The position numbers were made by a program, and so were the translations under genes. Below the pieces are notes generated by a model. The model saw only the letters and a list, made by a program, of their open reading frames with translations, searched no databases and was not told where the DNA came from. From Agrostemma githago (lineage: Eukaryota > Streptophyta > Magnoliopsida > Caryophyllales > Caryophyllaceae): a stretch of 64,000 nucleotides of DNA. Shown here piece by piece: positions 46,844 through 56,263 of the stretch (its first letter is position 1; each line of letters starts with the position of its first letter). The stretch is from the NCBI GenBank assembly GCA_958450325.1, contig OY288241.1, forward strand, positions 46,885,978 to 46,949,977, given 5' to 3'.

Positions 46844-48379
46844 ATGATGGATATGGAAAGGAATACTCAAGAAATGCAAAAGAGGCAATTGGAGACACAA
46901 ATGTCACAACAAGGAACCATTGCTCAAATTCTAATGGATAACAAGGAAATGAAAACTCACATGAAGATGATTGAGAATCAAGTATCACAACTTGCATCGG
47001 GAAGTTCTTCAAGACAAAGAGAGCAATTACCTCCTCAAGGGGTAACTCCGAGTTTTGAGCATGTCAATGCCATCACCTTAAGGAGTGGTGCCACCTATAA
47101 TCCTCTCGTGTTTCCTAGTGAGCATGAAACAATGAAGGAAGTTGTGTCTCCAAATCAAGAAGGATCAAGCTTTGATAATCCAATGGAGGAGCAAGTCTTA
47201 TGGGAGATCGAGAGACCCCAAGAAGACAAGCTTCCCCCACTTCAAGCAAAAGACAAGGGTAAAAGGAAGGTGTCATTTGAGGAGCCTACCCCGATTGAGC
47301 CAAACAAGATCCAAATCAAGTTGCCTTTCCCAACAAGGAAAATGAAGACCAAGGTAGACTCTCAATATGAAAAGTTCCTTAACATTGTGAAGAAATTGGA
47401 TGTTAGTGTCCCATTCACCGAGCTACTTACCCAAATCCCGGCATATGGAAGATTCATGAAAGATATCTTGGCTAGGAAGAGATCCATCGACAAGGAAGAG
47501 ACCATTGCGTTCACATGGGTGGTGAGCGAGCTTATTCAAGGTTCTACGCTTCCAAAGTTGAAGGATCCGGGTAGATTCTCGATCCCTTGCACCATAGGCC
47601 ACTACAAAATCGAAAGAGCATTATGTGATTTGGGTTCGAGTGTAAGCATCATTCCCTATTCCATTTGTGAGCGACTTGGGATGAAGGAGCTCAAGAGTAC
47701 TTGCATTACACTCCAAATGGCCGATAGTTCTCTTAACCGACCTTTGGGGATGCTAGAGGATGTGCCGGTGAGAATCGGGAAGTTCTTCATTCCGGTCGAT
47801 TTCATCGTGCTAGATATGCCGGAAGATGCCAACACTCCCATTATCCTTGGGCGCCAATTTCTACACACCGCAGGTGCCATGATCGATGTGAAGAACGGTA
47901 GGATCACATTTGAGTTGGGCGAGGAAAAGATAGTGTTCGACCTCCAAGGCAACACTTCGCCTACTAAGGACGAATCATACAATATGATCCAATCCAAGAA
48001 AGACATCGATCTAGGGGGAGAGTCGGGACAAAGCTTGAAGAAGAACTCTTGTGAACTTGAGGATAATGACTCCGAGAGTGGAGAGGATGAGTGCCCATTT
48101 CATGGGCTTGATGACAAATTGAAAAGCAAGGAGAAGGATGAGCCTCCCTTGGGGCCACATGAAGACCGGTGGACGTTCGGGTATGTCCCCAAAGACCAAA
48201 AGTACAAGTTCAAGTCGTTGAACTTGGAAGATCGGGATGCCCAGGGAACGTCAAGGCAAGGCCATGAAGAGCCTTGGTATGTGGTCAGTTATATCTCGAG
48301 CTTGATTGAAGACTTCGCTAGGGCCTTCGACTTGTTTCTTCGTGCCCTTGATGGAGATGGAACTAGTTTTTGTTGTTGA
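46844..48379 (+). CDS. Protease-containing part of the element C polyprotein
   Basis: 511 codons from the ATG at 46844, in the same frame as gag and open back to the TAA at 46730. An N-terminal coiled-coil-like segment lies at residues 1-60. A retropepsin-like domain spans about 225-360, with the active-site motif DLGSS at about residue 262 and the second motif IILGRQF at about 333-339. Plant gypsy proteases with DLGAS/DLGSS motifs are known. The C-terminal part has the conserved segment DFARAFDLFLRALDG shared with A and B. The frame ends at 48379 and no reverse transcriptase follows, so this is a gag-pro-only element. Confidence 0.85.
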   Translation: MMDMERNTQEMQKRQLETQMSQQGTIAQILMDNKEMKTHMKMIENQVSQLASGSSSRQREQLPPQGVTPSFEHVNAITLRSGATYNPLVFPSEHETMKEVVSPNQEGSSFDNPMEEQVLWEIERPQEDKLPPLQAKDKGKRKVSFEEPTPIEPNKIQIKLPFPTRKMKTKVDSQYEKFLNIVKKLDVSVPFTELLTQIPAYGRFMKDILARKRSIDKEETIAFTWVVSELIQGSTLPKLKDPGRFSIPCTIGHYKIERALCDLGSSVSIIPYSICERLGMKELKSTCITLQMADSSLNRPLGMLEDVPVRIGKFFIPVDFIVLDMPEDANTPIILGRQFLHTAGAMIDVKNGRITFELGEEKIVFDLQGNTSPTKDESYNMIQSKKDIDLGGESGQSLKKNSCELEDNDSESGEDECPFHGLDDKLKSKEKDEPPLGPHEDRWTFGYVPKDQKYKFKSLNLEDRDAQGTSRQGHEEPWYVVSYISSLIEDFARAFDLFLRALDGDGTSFCC

Positions 48380-48674
48380 AAAAGATTGAAGAATGCACCA
48401 CATTGGTTTGACGGAGTTCCACAAGAACCGTCTCTTTGTATATACCTCTTTCTCTTGTAGTTTGTTTGGTTTTGTGAATTTCTTGATTACTTGGATTGAT
48501 TGATGAGCGATGTGAGGGAGGGAATTTGATGTGTTATTTGAGTTTATTGTGATAGGTGTGAAGTGGAAGTGATTCCTAGGGAGGAATGGTCATTGTTTGA
48601 GCTTGGATCGTGTGAAGGGAAGTCGGTTTTTGAAGCTTAGAACGAGCTTTTGGGAGCTATAGAAGGTTAGGAGA

Positions 48675-48870
48675 CTCTTCCCGGCCTAGAATAGGTCATC
48701 CCGTCCGAGATGGAAGGCCCATCCTGACCGGGAAGGATGTCATCCCGTCCGGGATGAGGTGCACAAAAGATGGGTTTACTGACAGCTCATCCCGACCGGG
48801 ACGAGGTCTTCCCGACCGGGACGAGACGGTCATCCCGACCGGGACCACCCATCCCGACCGGGATGGACCC
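48675..48870 (+). repeat. Internal palindrome array (element C)
   Basis: About eight units of TCCCGACCGGGA or close variants (TCCCGTCCGGGA). The LTR array of the same element reads TCCCGGTCGGGA. Confidence 0.85.
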
Positions 48871-49283
48871 CCTGTCCTTCTTTGGCCTTTTATTCGTCAT
48901 TTGAGTCCACCCAACCATTGTATACCCCCTCCCAACCTCCCTACATGTCCTTACCCTCATTATATGACCCCTACACCTCACATACACATTCACCTCACTT
49001 TCTCGTCACTTTAAACCGACTTTCACATCAAAACCCACCCCATTTTACATTTGTGCCTCAACCATGGAACCGAATCGCGATTGGAAAGGGATAATAACGA
49101 CAAGGACAAGCTACGTGCCTATATTCACTTATGAGACGATGGAGCGAGTGAGTTGCCAACCGTATGGTACGGCAACTATCCTCTCTTTTCCGTTTTTTTA
49201 GCTTGTCTTCATTTGTTTATTCCCTTCCCCTTATACACTTATGTGTCATGGTGGCCCTCGTGACCTTGGTAGTTGTTGCTCCC

Positions 49284-49410
49284 GACTCTCGATGACGTGA
49301 CTACATCGAGAGTCATTTCAAAATCCAAATTTTACAAGATTTTCACACCTTTTTGTAGGAATTAATCGGATTTGGGCGGAATCTGGGCTAGGTGACTTGA
49401 TTACACCTAG
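49284..49410 (+). other. Conserved hairpin pair (element C)
   Basis: Hairpin 1 is at 49284-49314 (11-bp stem, loop ACGTGACTA). Hairpin 2 is at 49388-49410 (7-bp stem CTAGGTG / CACCTAG, loop ACTTGATTA). Confidence 0.75.
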
Positions 49411-51373
49411 TCCTCCCCTCCCATTTCCTTTTATTTCTTTCTTTTTATTTTCTTCCCCCATATATATCTTTTCTTGTCTCGGCCCATGGTGACTTGACTA
49501 CACCCCGGCCGGACACATTCTACCATTTTCTCTACTTTATTTTTGATTTTTAGCTTTATTTTCGTAGTTTCTTTTATTTTATTTTGTGCTCCCATGCACT
49601 ACGGTCGAGCATGAGGACATTGCTCGGCTTAAGTGTGGAGGAGCGGTATTCTATCGTAGTTAGTTTTATTTTCGTAGTTTTTCAAAAAAAATCTTTAAAA
49701 ACCCTAAAAATTTGAATTTTTTTCATAAAAGTCAAAAAGATTTTCTTTTGTGTATTTTCCTTTTGGGTCGTTGTATCGTGTATTTGTTGTGTTGTGCGTG
49801 TTTTGCCTCCCTTTTTCCTTATAGGTTTCTTGAATCACAAGCTTTAGAGAGCTTTCAAGACTTCCGGTAACATCTTCATCCCTTTTTCCCTCTTTGCTTC
49901 TTGTGAGTTTGGAGGAGATTTGTGATGATGTGGGCTCGGGAGGAGCATTGTAAAGATTGTGGTGGATTTAGAGACTTGTTTGGAGATCGGGGTGGTGTTT
50001 GTTTTGTTTATGTGTTGTTTCTTCTTGTTTTGTTTTGTTTTGTCTCTTTTTCTTTCATTTTCGTTGTGTCTTTGTTTTGTGTTTTGTTGTGTGTCACATG
50101 TGTAAACAGTTTTCGAAAACCCGGTTTAGAGGCTAGTGTGCGAGTGTTTACTTTCCCTTCCTAGTAGTATAAATCGAGTCTTGGACTTTAGTCTAGTAGA
50201 ATGACCCTAAATCAATGATTTCGTTGGTTTCTTACCTTGAGTCCACCTAGCTTACTAGGAATTTACTACGGGATTTGCATTTTGACCATTTTGACCTCCC
50301 ACGGTGTGAAAAGGCCTTGGTTGCCGAGTCCCGTCTCTTAGGTGACCTTGCTTGACATTGCTCGACTAGTCCAAGTTTTTCCCCTTTTTGTGGGTTTGAA
50401 GGGAAGGGCCCGTCCCGACTCACCCATTCCCCTACCTCCTACACATTTCCACACAATAAAATTGCAAATTGTTGTAGTCATCTTTCTTGTTGCAATAAGA
50501 AATGCCAAAAAGCCAGATCATGCCAGAAGGGCAAAGAGAAGAAAAAGAAAGAAAATGAAAGAAAGAAAAGATGGAAGAAAAAGAAAAGGCACAAAAGCCA
50601 AAAAGAAAATAGAAAAGAAGAAAAAGAAATGGCATGGCAAAACAAAGCAAAAATGCAAAAGAAGAAGAAAAATGCCAAAAGAAAATCGTCTCACAAAAAT
50701 AGAAACCTCACATCTCACAAAATAAGCCTTTTACCGACTATTACCGTGAAGAGCCTACCAAAGGACCGAGTCCCTAGGAAGGATGATAGCGGTAATGGTC
50801 GGTCTTCCCTCACTTTGCAACTATTTCCACTTTTTACTTGGACTAGTTAGGCGGTTTTGGACATGGGACGACCCTCTTGGCTCTTTGCTAAAGGGGGCGG
50901 GGTCTCACTTACCTATAGTGTCGACTAACACCGTGGTTCATCCTTTTTCCATCCCACCGATCGTCCCGTGGTACGTTCTTAGAAAGTTAGGAGGAACCTA
51001 GGTAAGTTACCAACGTTTTTATTGCTTTGTCGTCATACTATTAGGGTTTAGTCCATTTTGGTTTGTATTGCTAGCTTGGGAACGTTGTCACTTACCTTGA
51101 GTCCTAAACCGGTGCTTCTTTCACCGCTTTTTAGAGGGAAGCGGTATTTGTTTCTCTTTGGTTGCAACCTTTTGTGTGTTTGTTTGTATGTTTGTTTGTC
51201 TATGTATTTTTGTGTCCGGTTGCATCCACGGTTTTGTCGCAAGACCCCACTTGCCTTGCGGAGTGCACTTTTCCTCTAAGTGCACTCGCGTGAGTTGAAA
51301 GGGCATAGGGTGCGCTAATACCCACTCGGCTAGTTTAGTAGTTAGTATGTGCTTACTCGAGGGCGAGTAAGGG

Positions 51374-51389
51374 TTAAGTGTGGGGGAGT
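51374..51389 (+). other. Polypurine tract of element C
   Basis: TTAAGTGTGGGGGAGT lies directly before the 3' LTR. Confidence 0.9.
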
Positions 51390-53040
51390 TGACAAGTGTA
51401 GTTTGTAGCGCCTATTTTGCTGTGTTTTGGTCTCTTTTTCCTTGCGGAATCGCTCCTTGGGAGCAGTTCATGGGCTACTTATGCTTCCTCTAGCTCGTTT
51501 CAGGTTCCCGAGACCATTCATGACGAGTTGGAGCGATTCCGACTCAATACATACACTTTTCGGAGCCAACGAAGCGGAGGAACGATCACTCGATGCCTTG
51601 GATTCGACCCCGAGACCTTGGGACCCAATCCCGAGCCTCCGAGACCCGATCCCGAGTCCCGAGAATCGATGAGAAGTTCATGTGAAGCAAGGGGGAACCA
51701 AAAGGATCATATTGGAGGCCCACAAGACTCATCCCCGACGGGTATGCACTTCATCCCGTCCGGGATGAAGTGCGCTTTTGAAGGGGTCACTGCCAGGCCG
51801 TCCCGGTCGGGACCAACCCGTCCCGGTCGGGATGACAGGCCGTCCCGGTCGGGATGATCCCGTCCCGGTCGGGACGAACCAGCTGTAGCCGCACCTCTTC
51901 TTTTGCTTCCTCCTTCATTCTTGTACCCCTATAAATATTTCCCTCTTGTATTGTTTATGTACATTACCTTAGATTTTACTCTCTTAAGCCTCTCTACAAG
52001 TTATAAACCCTAGATTTAGTTCCTCATATTAGTTTTAATTTCTCTTTAATCCTTAGTTAATCCTAGTTTAATCTAGTTGTAATTAGTTCTTGTATTAAGA
52101 AGACACTTGAAGATCTCTCCAAGCTTGACAACCTTGGGATTATTTTGGGTTTCTTATTTATACAAGATTGCATCTTTTTCTTCATCTTGTGTTGGTATAA
52201 TTTTCTTTACTCTTGTTCTTTGTTATTATTTCAAGTTTGAATCTTTACTTAGTGTTTATTGTTATTGTTCATGTTGTTCTTGATAATGGATGTTAGGGTT
52301 GTGATGTTGTTTTCTCTTATTGTTGTTAGTTTATCATTGATTATGAGTGAGTAGTTTTCTTGTGGGTTAGTAGGGGGATTAAGGGTAGAATACGGGTGAT
52401 TAGGGTTTGATTAGGGGTAAAGGGTGAATCTTTGTTGTTAGTCACATACTTGGCACACCATGTGTTTGTTGAAATGCTTGTTTGAGTTGTAGTGGCCATG
52501 CTTCTCATGCTAGTCTTCCTCTACTCATTGTTTGTCTTGTATGTGGTCATGTTGAGAATAGTCATTATACATACCATGTGGACTAGGGTTTAGTCGCTAT
52601 CAACGCTAACCCACCTTGACATCGGTCTAAGTAGCGACAGCCCGGACCGACTCTAGCAACTATGAGACACCTACACCCTTGGTTACCCAAGTCACCCTAC
52701 TACACTTATGAACCCGACCTAACCCACTTCTTTCCATATTTGATTCCACTTATTAGTTAGTCATCGGTTAGTCTAGTTTGCTTGCTAGTTTGATCTTAGT
52801 TATTCCGTTTTAGTATAATTTTAGTCTAGTCATTGTTAGACCACTTCCTTCTTCTCTTCTCATCATAATTCACCAATTAATAGCTCTTTGTGTTTGTTGT
52901 GACTTAGTCTCGTTCTAGGCCGACCTAGTCTAACCCTTGCAACACCGTCTCCGTGGACACGACCCGACTTACCCTAACTACCGTTAGGTGCTAGTTGGTT
53001 ATTATTTGACGGTTGGGATCCACGACAAATCCCACCATCA
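51390..53040 (+). repeat. 3' LTR of element C
   Basis: 1651 bp. Starts TGACAAGTG (one substitution from the 5' LTR TGATAAGTG). TATA box CTATAAATA at 51929-51937; palindrome array at about 51730-51890. Confidence 0.95.
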
Positions 53041-53112
53041 GCTTTGAATTTTGGTTTAATTTGGTTTGGTTTGTTTATACCCGTACTGCCTCGATTTGCA
53101 GCCCCAGGTCAG

Positions 53113-53801
53113 ATGAGGACCTTCTCGGGTTTTACGACATTCTTGGAGGTCTATTCTCAGAAGCTTAGTCCCCCGGCAAAGGAGATTATTGCGAGGATGA
53201 CTTTGGGCCCCGTAGTCGGGCACTGGGCCTGGTTGGTAGGTTGCAAGACCAAGTGCAACCTTATGGTGATCAGAGCGATGGTAGATCGCTTTCACGACAC
53301 TACCTCGACCTTCTACATATCTTTCGGGGAGGTTCGGTTGACTTTGGAGGACTTCGGGGTCATTACGGGCTTACCCTGGGGTCCGGAGTTGATTAGATGG
53401 GCTGACGAGAGCCCTAAGTTAGATAGCGATGAGGTCCGGGGATGGATCGAGGATTGTTTGGAGCGTGAGGCTTATAGTACGCCTCATGCTCTGGTGAGTT
53501 CATACATTACCGACCACTTCGAGAGGGTGGCGGCATTAGAGGGTCGAGCTCCCAACACGTCGGTGCAGGATGCCCGACTGTGGTTGTGGTATTTCCTAGG
53601 ATCGACCCACTCCTCGGATAAAGGAGAGAGGTTTAGTACTAGGATTTTCCCTTTCCTAGCTGATCTAGATCAACTAGGACATTTTGATTGGGTACCGCGA
53701 CTTTCGCGGAGATGACCCGCTGCTTGCAAGTCATGGTGAGGTCATTGCAAGTGGAATCGGCCTCATCTTTGCCCATCATGGGCCGAGGTCTCGTGCTGGA
53801 G
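53113..53801 (+). pseudogene. PMD gene exon 3 (start of the plant mobile domain)
   Basis: Encodes the N-terminal part of a PMD (PF10536-type) domain; landmarks are LTLEDFGVITGLPWG and FHDTTSTFYISFGEV. The frame ends at TGA 53713, but an adjacent frame continues sensibly (FDWG...TFAEMTR...) after a 1-nt deletion near 53690 and reaches the donor at 53802. The acceptor could be 53102 or 53113; only 53113 keeps phase with exon 2. Confidence 0.6.
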
Positions 53802-53887
53802 GTTAGTCATTACCCCTTTATTCGTTTCTCGGGTTTTGCTTAGTTTGGTCTAGTTTTGCTAATGATGTTTTCCTTTGGGTTTTATAG

Positions 53888-54049
53888 GCTTGGATTTTTT
53901 CCTACTTCCCTCGATTGGCACCCAAGACAGTTCAGGCTCGTCCGGTTAGGTTCTCGGTGGGGAGCGAGTGGAGACTGACGCAGGCCAAGAGCACGACGAG
54001 TCACTACCCGACGAAAAATTTGTTGGTGAACCAGTTGGGCCTCGAGGAC
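53888..54049 (+). pseudogene. PMD gene exon 4
   Basis: 54 codons beginning AWIFSYFPRLAP and ending NQLGLED. Flanked by the acceptor TTTATAG and donor GTAAGTT, phase 0 at both ends. The AWxxEYFP-like motif is typical of PMD proteins. Confidence 0.6.
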
Positions 54050-54130
54050 GTAAGTTTCTTTCGTATGGCTTGTTCTAATTGGTATCCTCTTAAGCTTAGG
54101 ATTATTGAGGCATCGATTTTGTTTGTGTAG

Positions 54131-54445
54131 TTTGTGGCCCATCCTTAGGCCGATTACGAGGGTGTGCCTGCTTACGTGGTGGCAGAGTTGAGGCCTAGGG
54201 GCTACAGAAGGATGCTCCTTTCTGCGTTGTTTCGCCCGGTTTGGTATTTAGGCAAACGGTTGGTGCGTCAGTGCTTGTATGACGATTTCAGGGTGCCGGT
54301 TGATCCTCCCTGGACCATGTTTAGACCACCGACCACCGCTGAGGTCCTCGAGGGTAAGGATGGAGAAGGAGGTGATGTGCTACTGGTACCTGGAGCCTCC
54401 TATCTATCTCATGTCAGCCAGCGGCTAGCTTGCCCCGGCTCGTGA
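54131..54445 (+). pseudogene. PMD gene exon 5
   Basis: Begins after the acceptor TTTGTGTAG. There is an in-frame TAG at 54146, then an open frame ADYEGVPAYVVAELRP...FRVPVDPPWTMFRPPT typical of the PMD C-terminal half. The exon end is uncertain because the frame closes with TGA at 54443. Confidence 0.5.
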
Positions 54446-54523
54446 TGAGTATTCAACTTTTGTTTTAAGGCTCGTTTTGTTCTATGGCTTAGTGTTTATT
54501 TGACCGGTTCACTTTTCCTTTAG

Positions 54524-54676
54524 CTGGGCGATCCGGCTGATGCTGTCCAGCCCCCAGACTTCCTTTTGACGCTGCTTAGGGTCGATGCGGCCGGGGTAGC
54601 CTTCACAGAGCCTCTCCCCTCGTGTTCTTCCGAGGAGATGGATGTTGGGACAGAGTGACATGACCGGGTATACCAG
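54524..54676 (+). pseudogene. PMD gene exon 6
   Basis: Open frame LGDPADAVQPPDFLLTLL... with TGA at 54656 just before HDRVYQ and the donor GTAAGTT. A G-to-A change of a Trp codon would explain the stop (inference). Confidence 0.5.
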
Positions 54677-54760
54677 GTAAGTTTCGTTTTTTTTTTGCCT
54701 TGGGTTTGGGTTCTAAGGATTAGGTTTTGCTTGGTTAACTCGTATGGTTTTGCCTTTCAG

Positions 54761-54856
54761 GTTTCGTCAGCTTGCCATCAGCGATTGTGGCAGTCTGCCA
54801 ACTGCTTTTGGGCCTATGTTTCGAGGGTCTCCCGTGATACTTTGGGGCCTCGATCG
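54761..54856 (+). pseudogene. PMD gene exon 7
   Basis: Exactly 32 codons (VSSACHQRLWQSANCFWAYV...) between the acceptor TTTCAG and donor GTGAGTA, phase 0. Confidence 0.5.
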
Positions 54857-54928
54857 GTGAGTACGTGCATCTAGGGTTGGTTTTCTAGGCTATTTGTATG
54901 ATTTACTAAAGTATGGGTGTGCTTGCAG

Positions 54929-55315
54929 GATCCTCAGGATATGGTGGGGCAGCTAGAGACTCGGGTTACCGAGCTCGAGGCGGAGGTGGCCAATGCACGA
55001 CAGCTATTGCAATCTCGGGACGACAAGATTGTCCAACTTAAGGAGCGGCTAGCTCGGTCTTAGGGCAAGACCTCAGTGCAGGGTGAGGCTAGGCTAGGGG
55101 TTGAGACGGAGAGAGATGTTGAGGCTGAGGGTGAAGGTCATGTCACAGGCACCACCGAGGATGTTGGAGGGATTCCCGAGACAACTATTCTAGATATGCT
55201 TTCGGGGATGAATGGTAGCGAGTCTCCTACCTTTGTTTCAGAGGACTTAGGTTTGGAAGACATTATCAGTGAGTTCGCGATAGCTATAGGTGCAGCTTCT
55301 AGGGGTCCTCCCTAG
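54929..55315 (+). pseudogene. PMD gene exon 8 (coiled coil and acidic tail)
   Basis: Begins DPQDMVGQLETRVTELEAEV, a short leucine-heptad coiled coil, up to TAG at 55061. The same frame stays open for 84 more codons with an acidic Gly/Glu-rich tail, ending at 55315. The TAG may be the true stop or a nonsense mutation. Confidence 0.5.
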
Positions 55316-56263
55316 TTTATGAACTCAATTTGTGTATGGATTTGTATATTTTTTTATATTTTTAACTTTTAGTATTCGAATTGATTAGTTAGTCTTGCGT
55401 TTGTGAAATGTTAACTTAGATTGACAAGTAATCACTTCAGGTTCGATTTGTTTGCGATTTCGTTATTTTAAATGCGTTAAGGTTGCATGAGAGTACAAAA
55501 ATGGTTTTTCGGACTCTTGAAATACGTTAGTTTGAGCCGGGAGTTGGATCAAGTAGTACGCCGATTAAAATGTTTGACTCGAGACGTGCAAAATGTAAGA
55601 AATAGACACGTTTCGACTAAGTGTGTTGGGAGACACGTGCAGTTGTCTCGACATTCATGTTTAGAACGAGGTGAAAACAAAAGGGGTAGACTATTTTTTT
55701 TTTTTAAAAAAAAAAGTTAGACCACTTTTTGTATATTTATGGTAATGCCGTATTGAGGTACAGATACGAATTGACGATGTCGTTAAAGGCTACAACACGC
55801 CTAGGTGGGGAAGCTTATCCCTCCAAAAAAAAATATGAAAAAACGTCCAAGTCTGGTGGATCCGGCGGGAAATTTGTTGTCCGTATGACCTCATTGCTCT
55901 CGCGTGGGTATTTTGGCTTTCGGGAAGGGTTTTAGTGACATTGGGAGGTCGTTCCTGATGCCCGGGGTTGTCAAGCGGTAATTGTTGGGGTAAAGTAAGG
56001 TCGATGTTATGACTTTTGACTGCTAGGGAGGCTAGCGGCTTAGGGTTCAAACGCCTAGGCTGGGGCGGTTTGGTTTTGGGTCGCCTGGATTCGGGCGCTC
56101 AGGCTCGGGGGGGGGGGGGGGGGGGGGGGGGGTCAACACTCGTTTATGGAAATTTTTGTAGTTTTCTAATTGCTGTAGGATTAGGGCTATATATGCGGGT
56201 CGTGGGTGCTTGTTTTAGACATACTAAAACACCAATAGTGTGTATGTAGCTCCCTTGTATTAT
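55316..56263. other. Intergenic spacer
   Basis: AT-rich, no gene recognised. Holds short A and T homopolymer runs (55690-55720) and the poly(G) run at 56107-56132. Confidence 0.5.
56107..56132 (+). repeat. Poly(G) run of 26
   Basis: An uninterrupted run of 26 G. Such runs are rare in plant genomes and error-prone in sequencing, so the length is uncertain. It could fold into a G-quadruplex. Confidence 0.85.

Larger units (their letters stand above)
48380..51373 (+). other. 3' non-coding region of element C
   Basis: Palindrome array 48675-48870 (GACC-centred, inverted relative to the LTR array), TATA-like GTATACCCCC at about 48920, hairpin 1 at 49284-49314, hairpin 2 at 49388-49410, internal polypurine motif 49629-49643, purine-rich tract 50510-50710, true polypurine tract next to the LTR. 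No conserved ORF. Confidence 0.75.
43301..53040 (+). mobile_element. Element C: Gag-protease retrotransposon without pol
   Basis: A complete 9740-bp element with the target duplication GCTTT (43296-43300 and 53041-53045), inserted in intron 2 of the PMD gene. Order: 5' LTR 43301-44952, primer site 44956-44973, leader hairpin, gag 45179-46732, protease ORF 46844-48379, 3' non-coding region 48380-51373, polypurine tract 51374-51389, 3' LTR 51390-53040. The LTRs differ at about 30 sites by eye (near 2%). This is the best-preserved copy of the family in the window. Confidence 0.95.
32284..55315 (+). pseudogene. PMD (plant mobile domain) family gene, decayed and split by retroelements
   Basis: Proposed exons: 32284-32296 (MSTS, donor GTAAGTG), 42926-43263, about 53113-53801, 53888-54049, 54131 to about 54445, 54524-54676, 54761-54856, 54929-55315. 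Most junctions are GT-AG and keep phase; the acceptor of exon 3 is uncertain (53102 or 53113). Exon 1 plus exon 2 join in frame. Disruptions: TAG at 43216 in exon 2, a 1-nt frameshift near 53690, TAG at 54146, TGA at 54656, TAG at 55061. Element E sits in intron 1 and element C in intron 2, both in sense orientation. The PMD assignment is by motif recognition; these proteins are related to the MAIN/MAIL1 group and are often transposon-associated. The native function of this locus is unknown. Confidence 0.6.
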
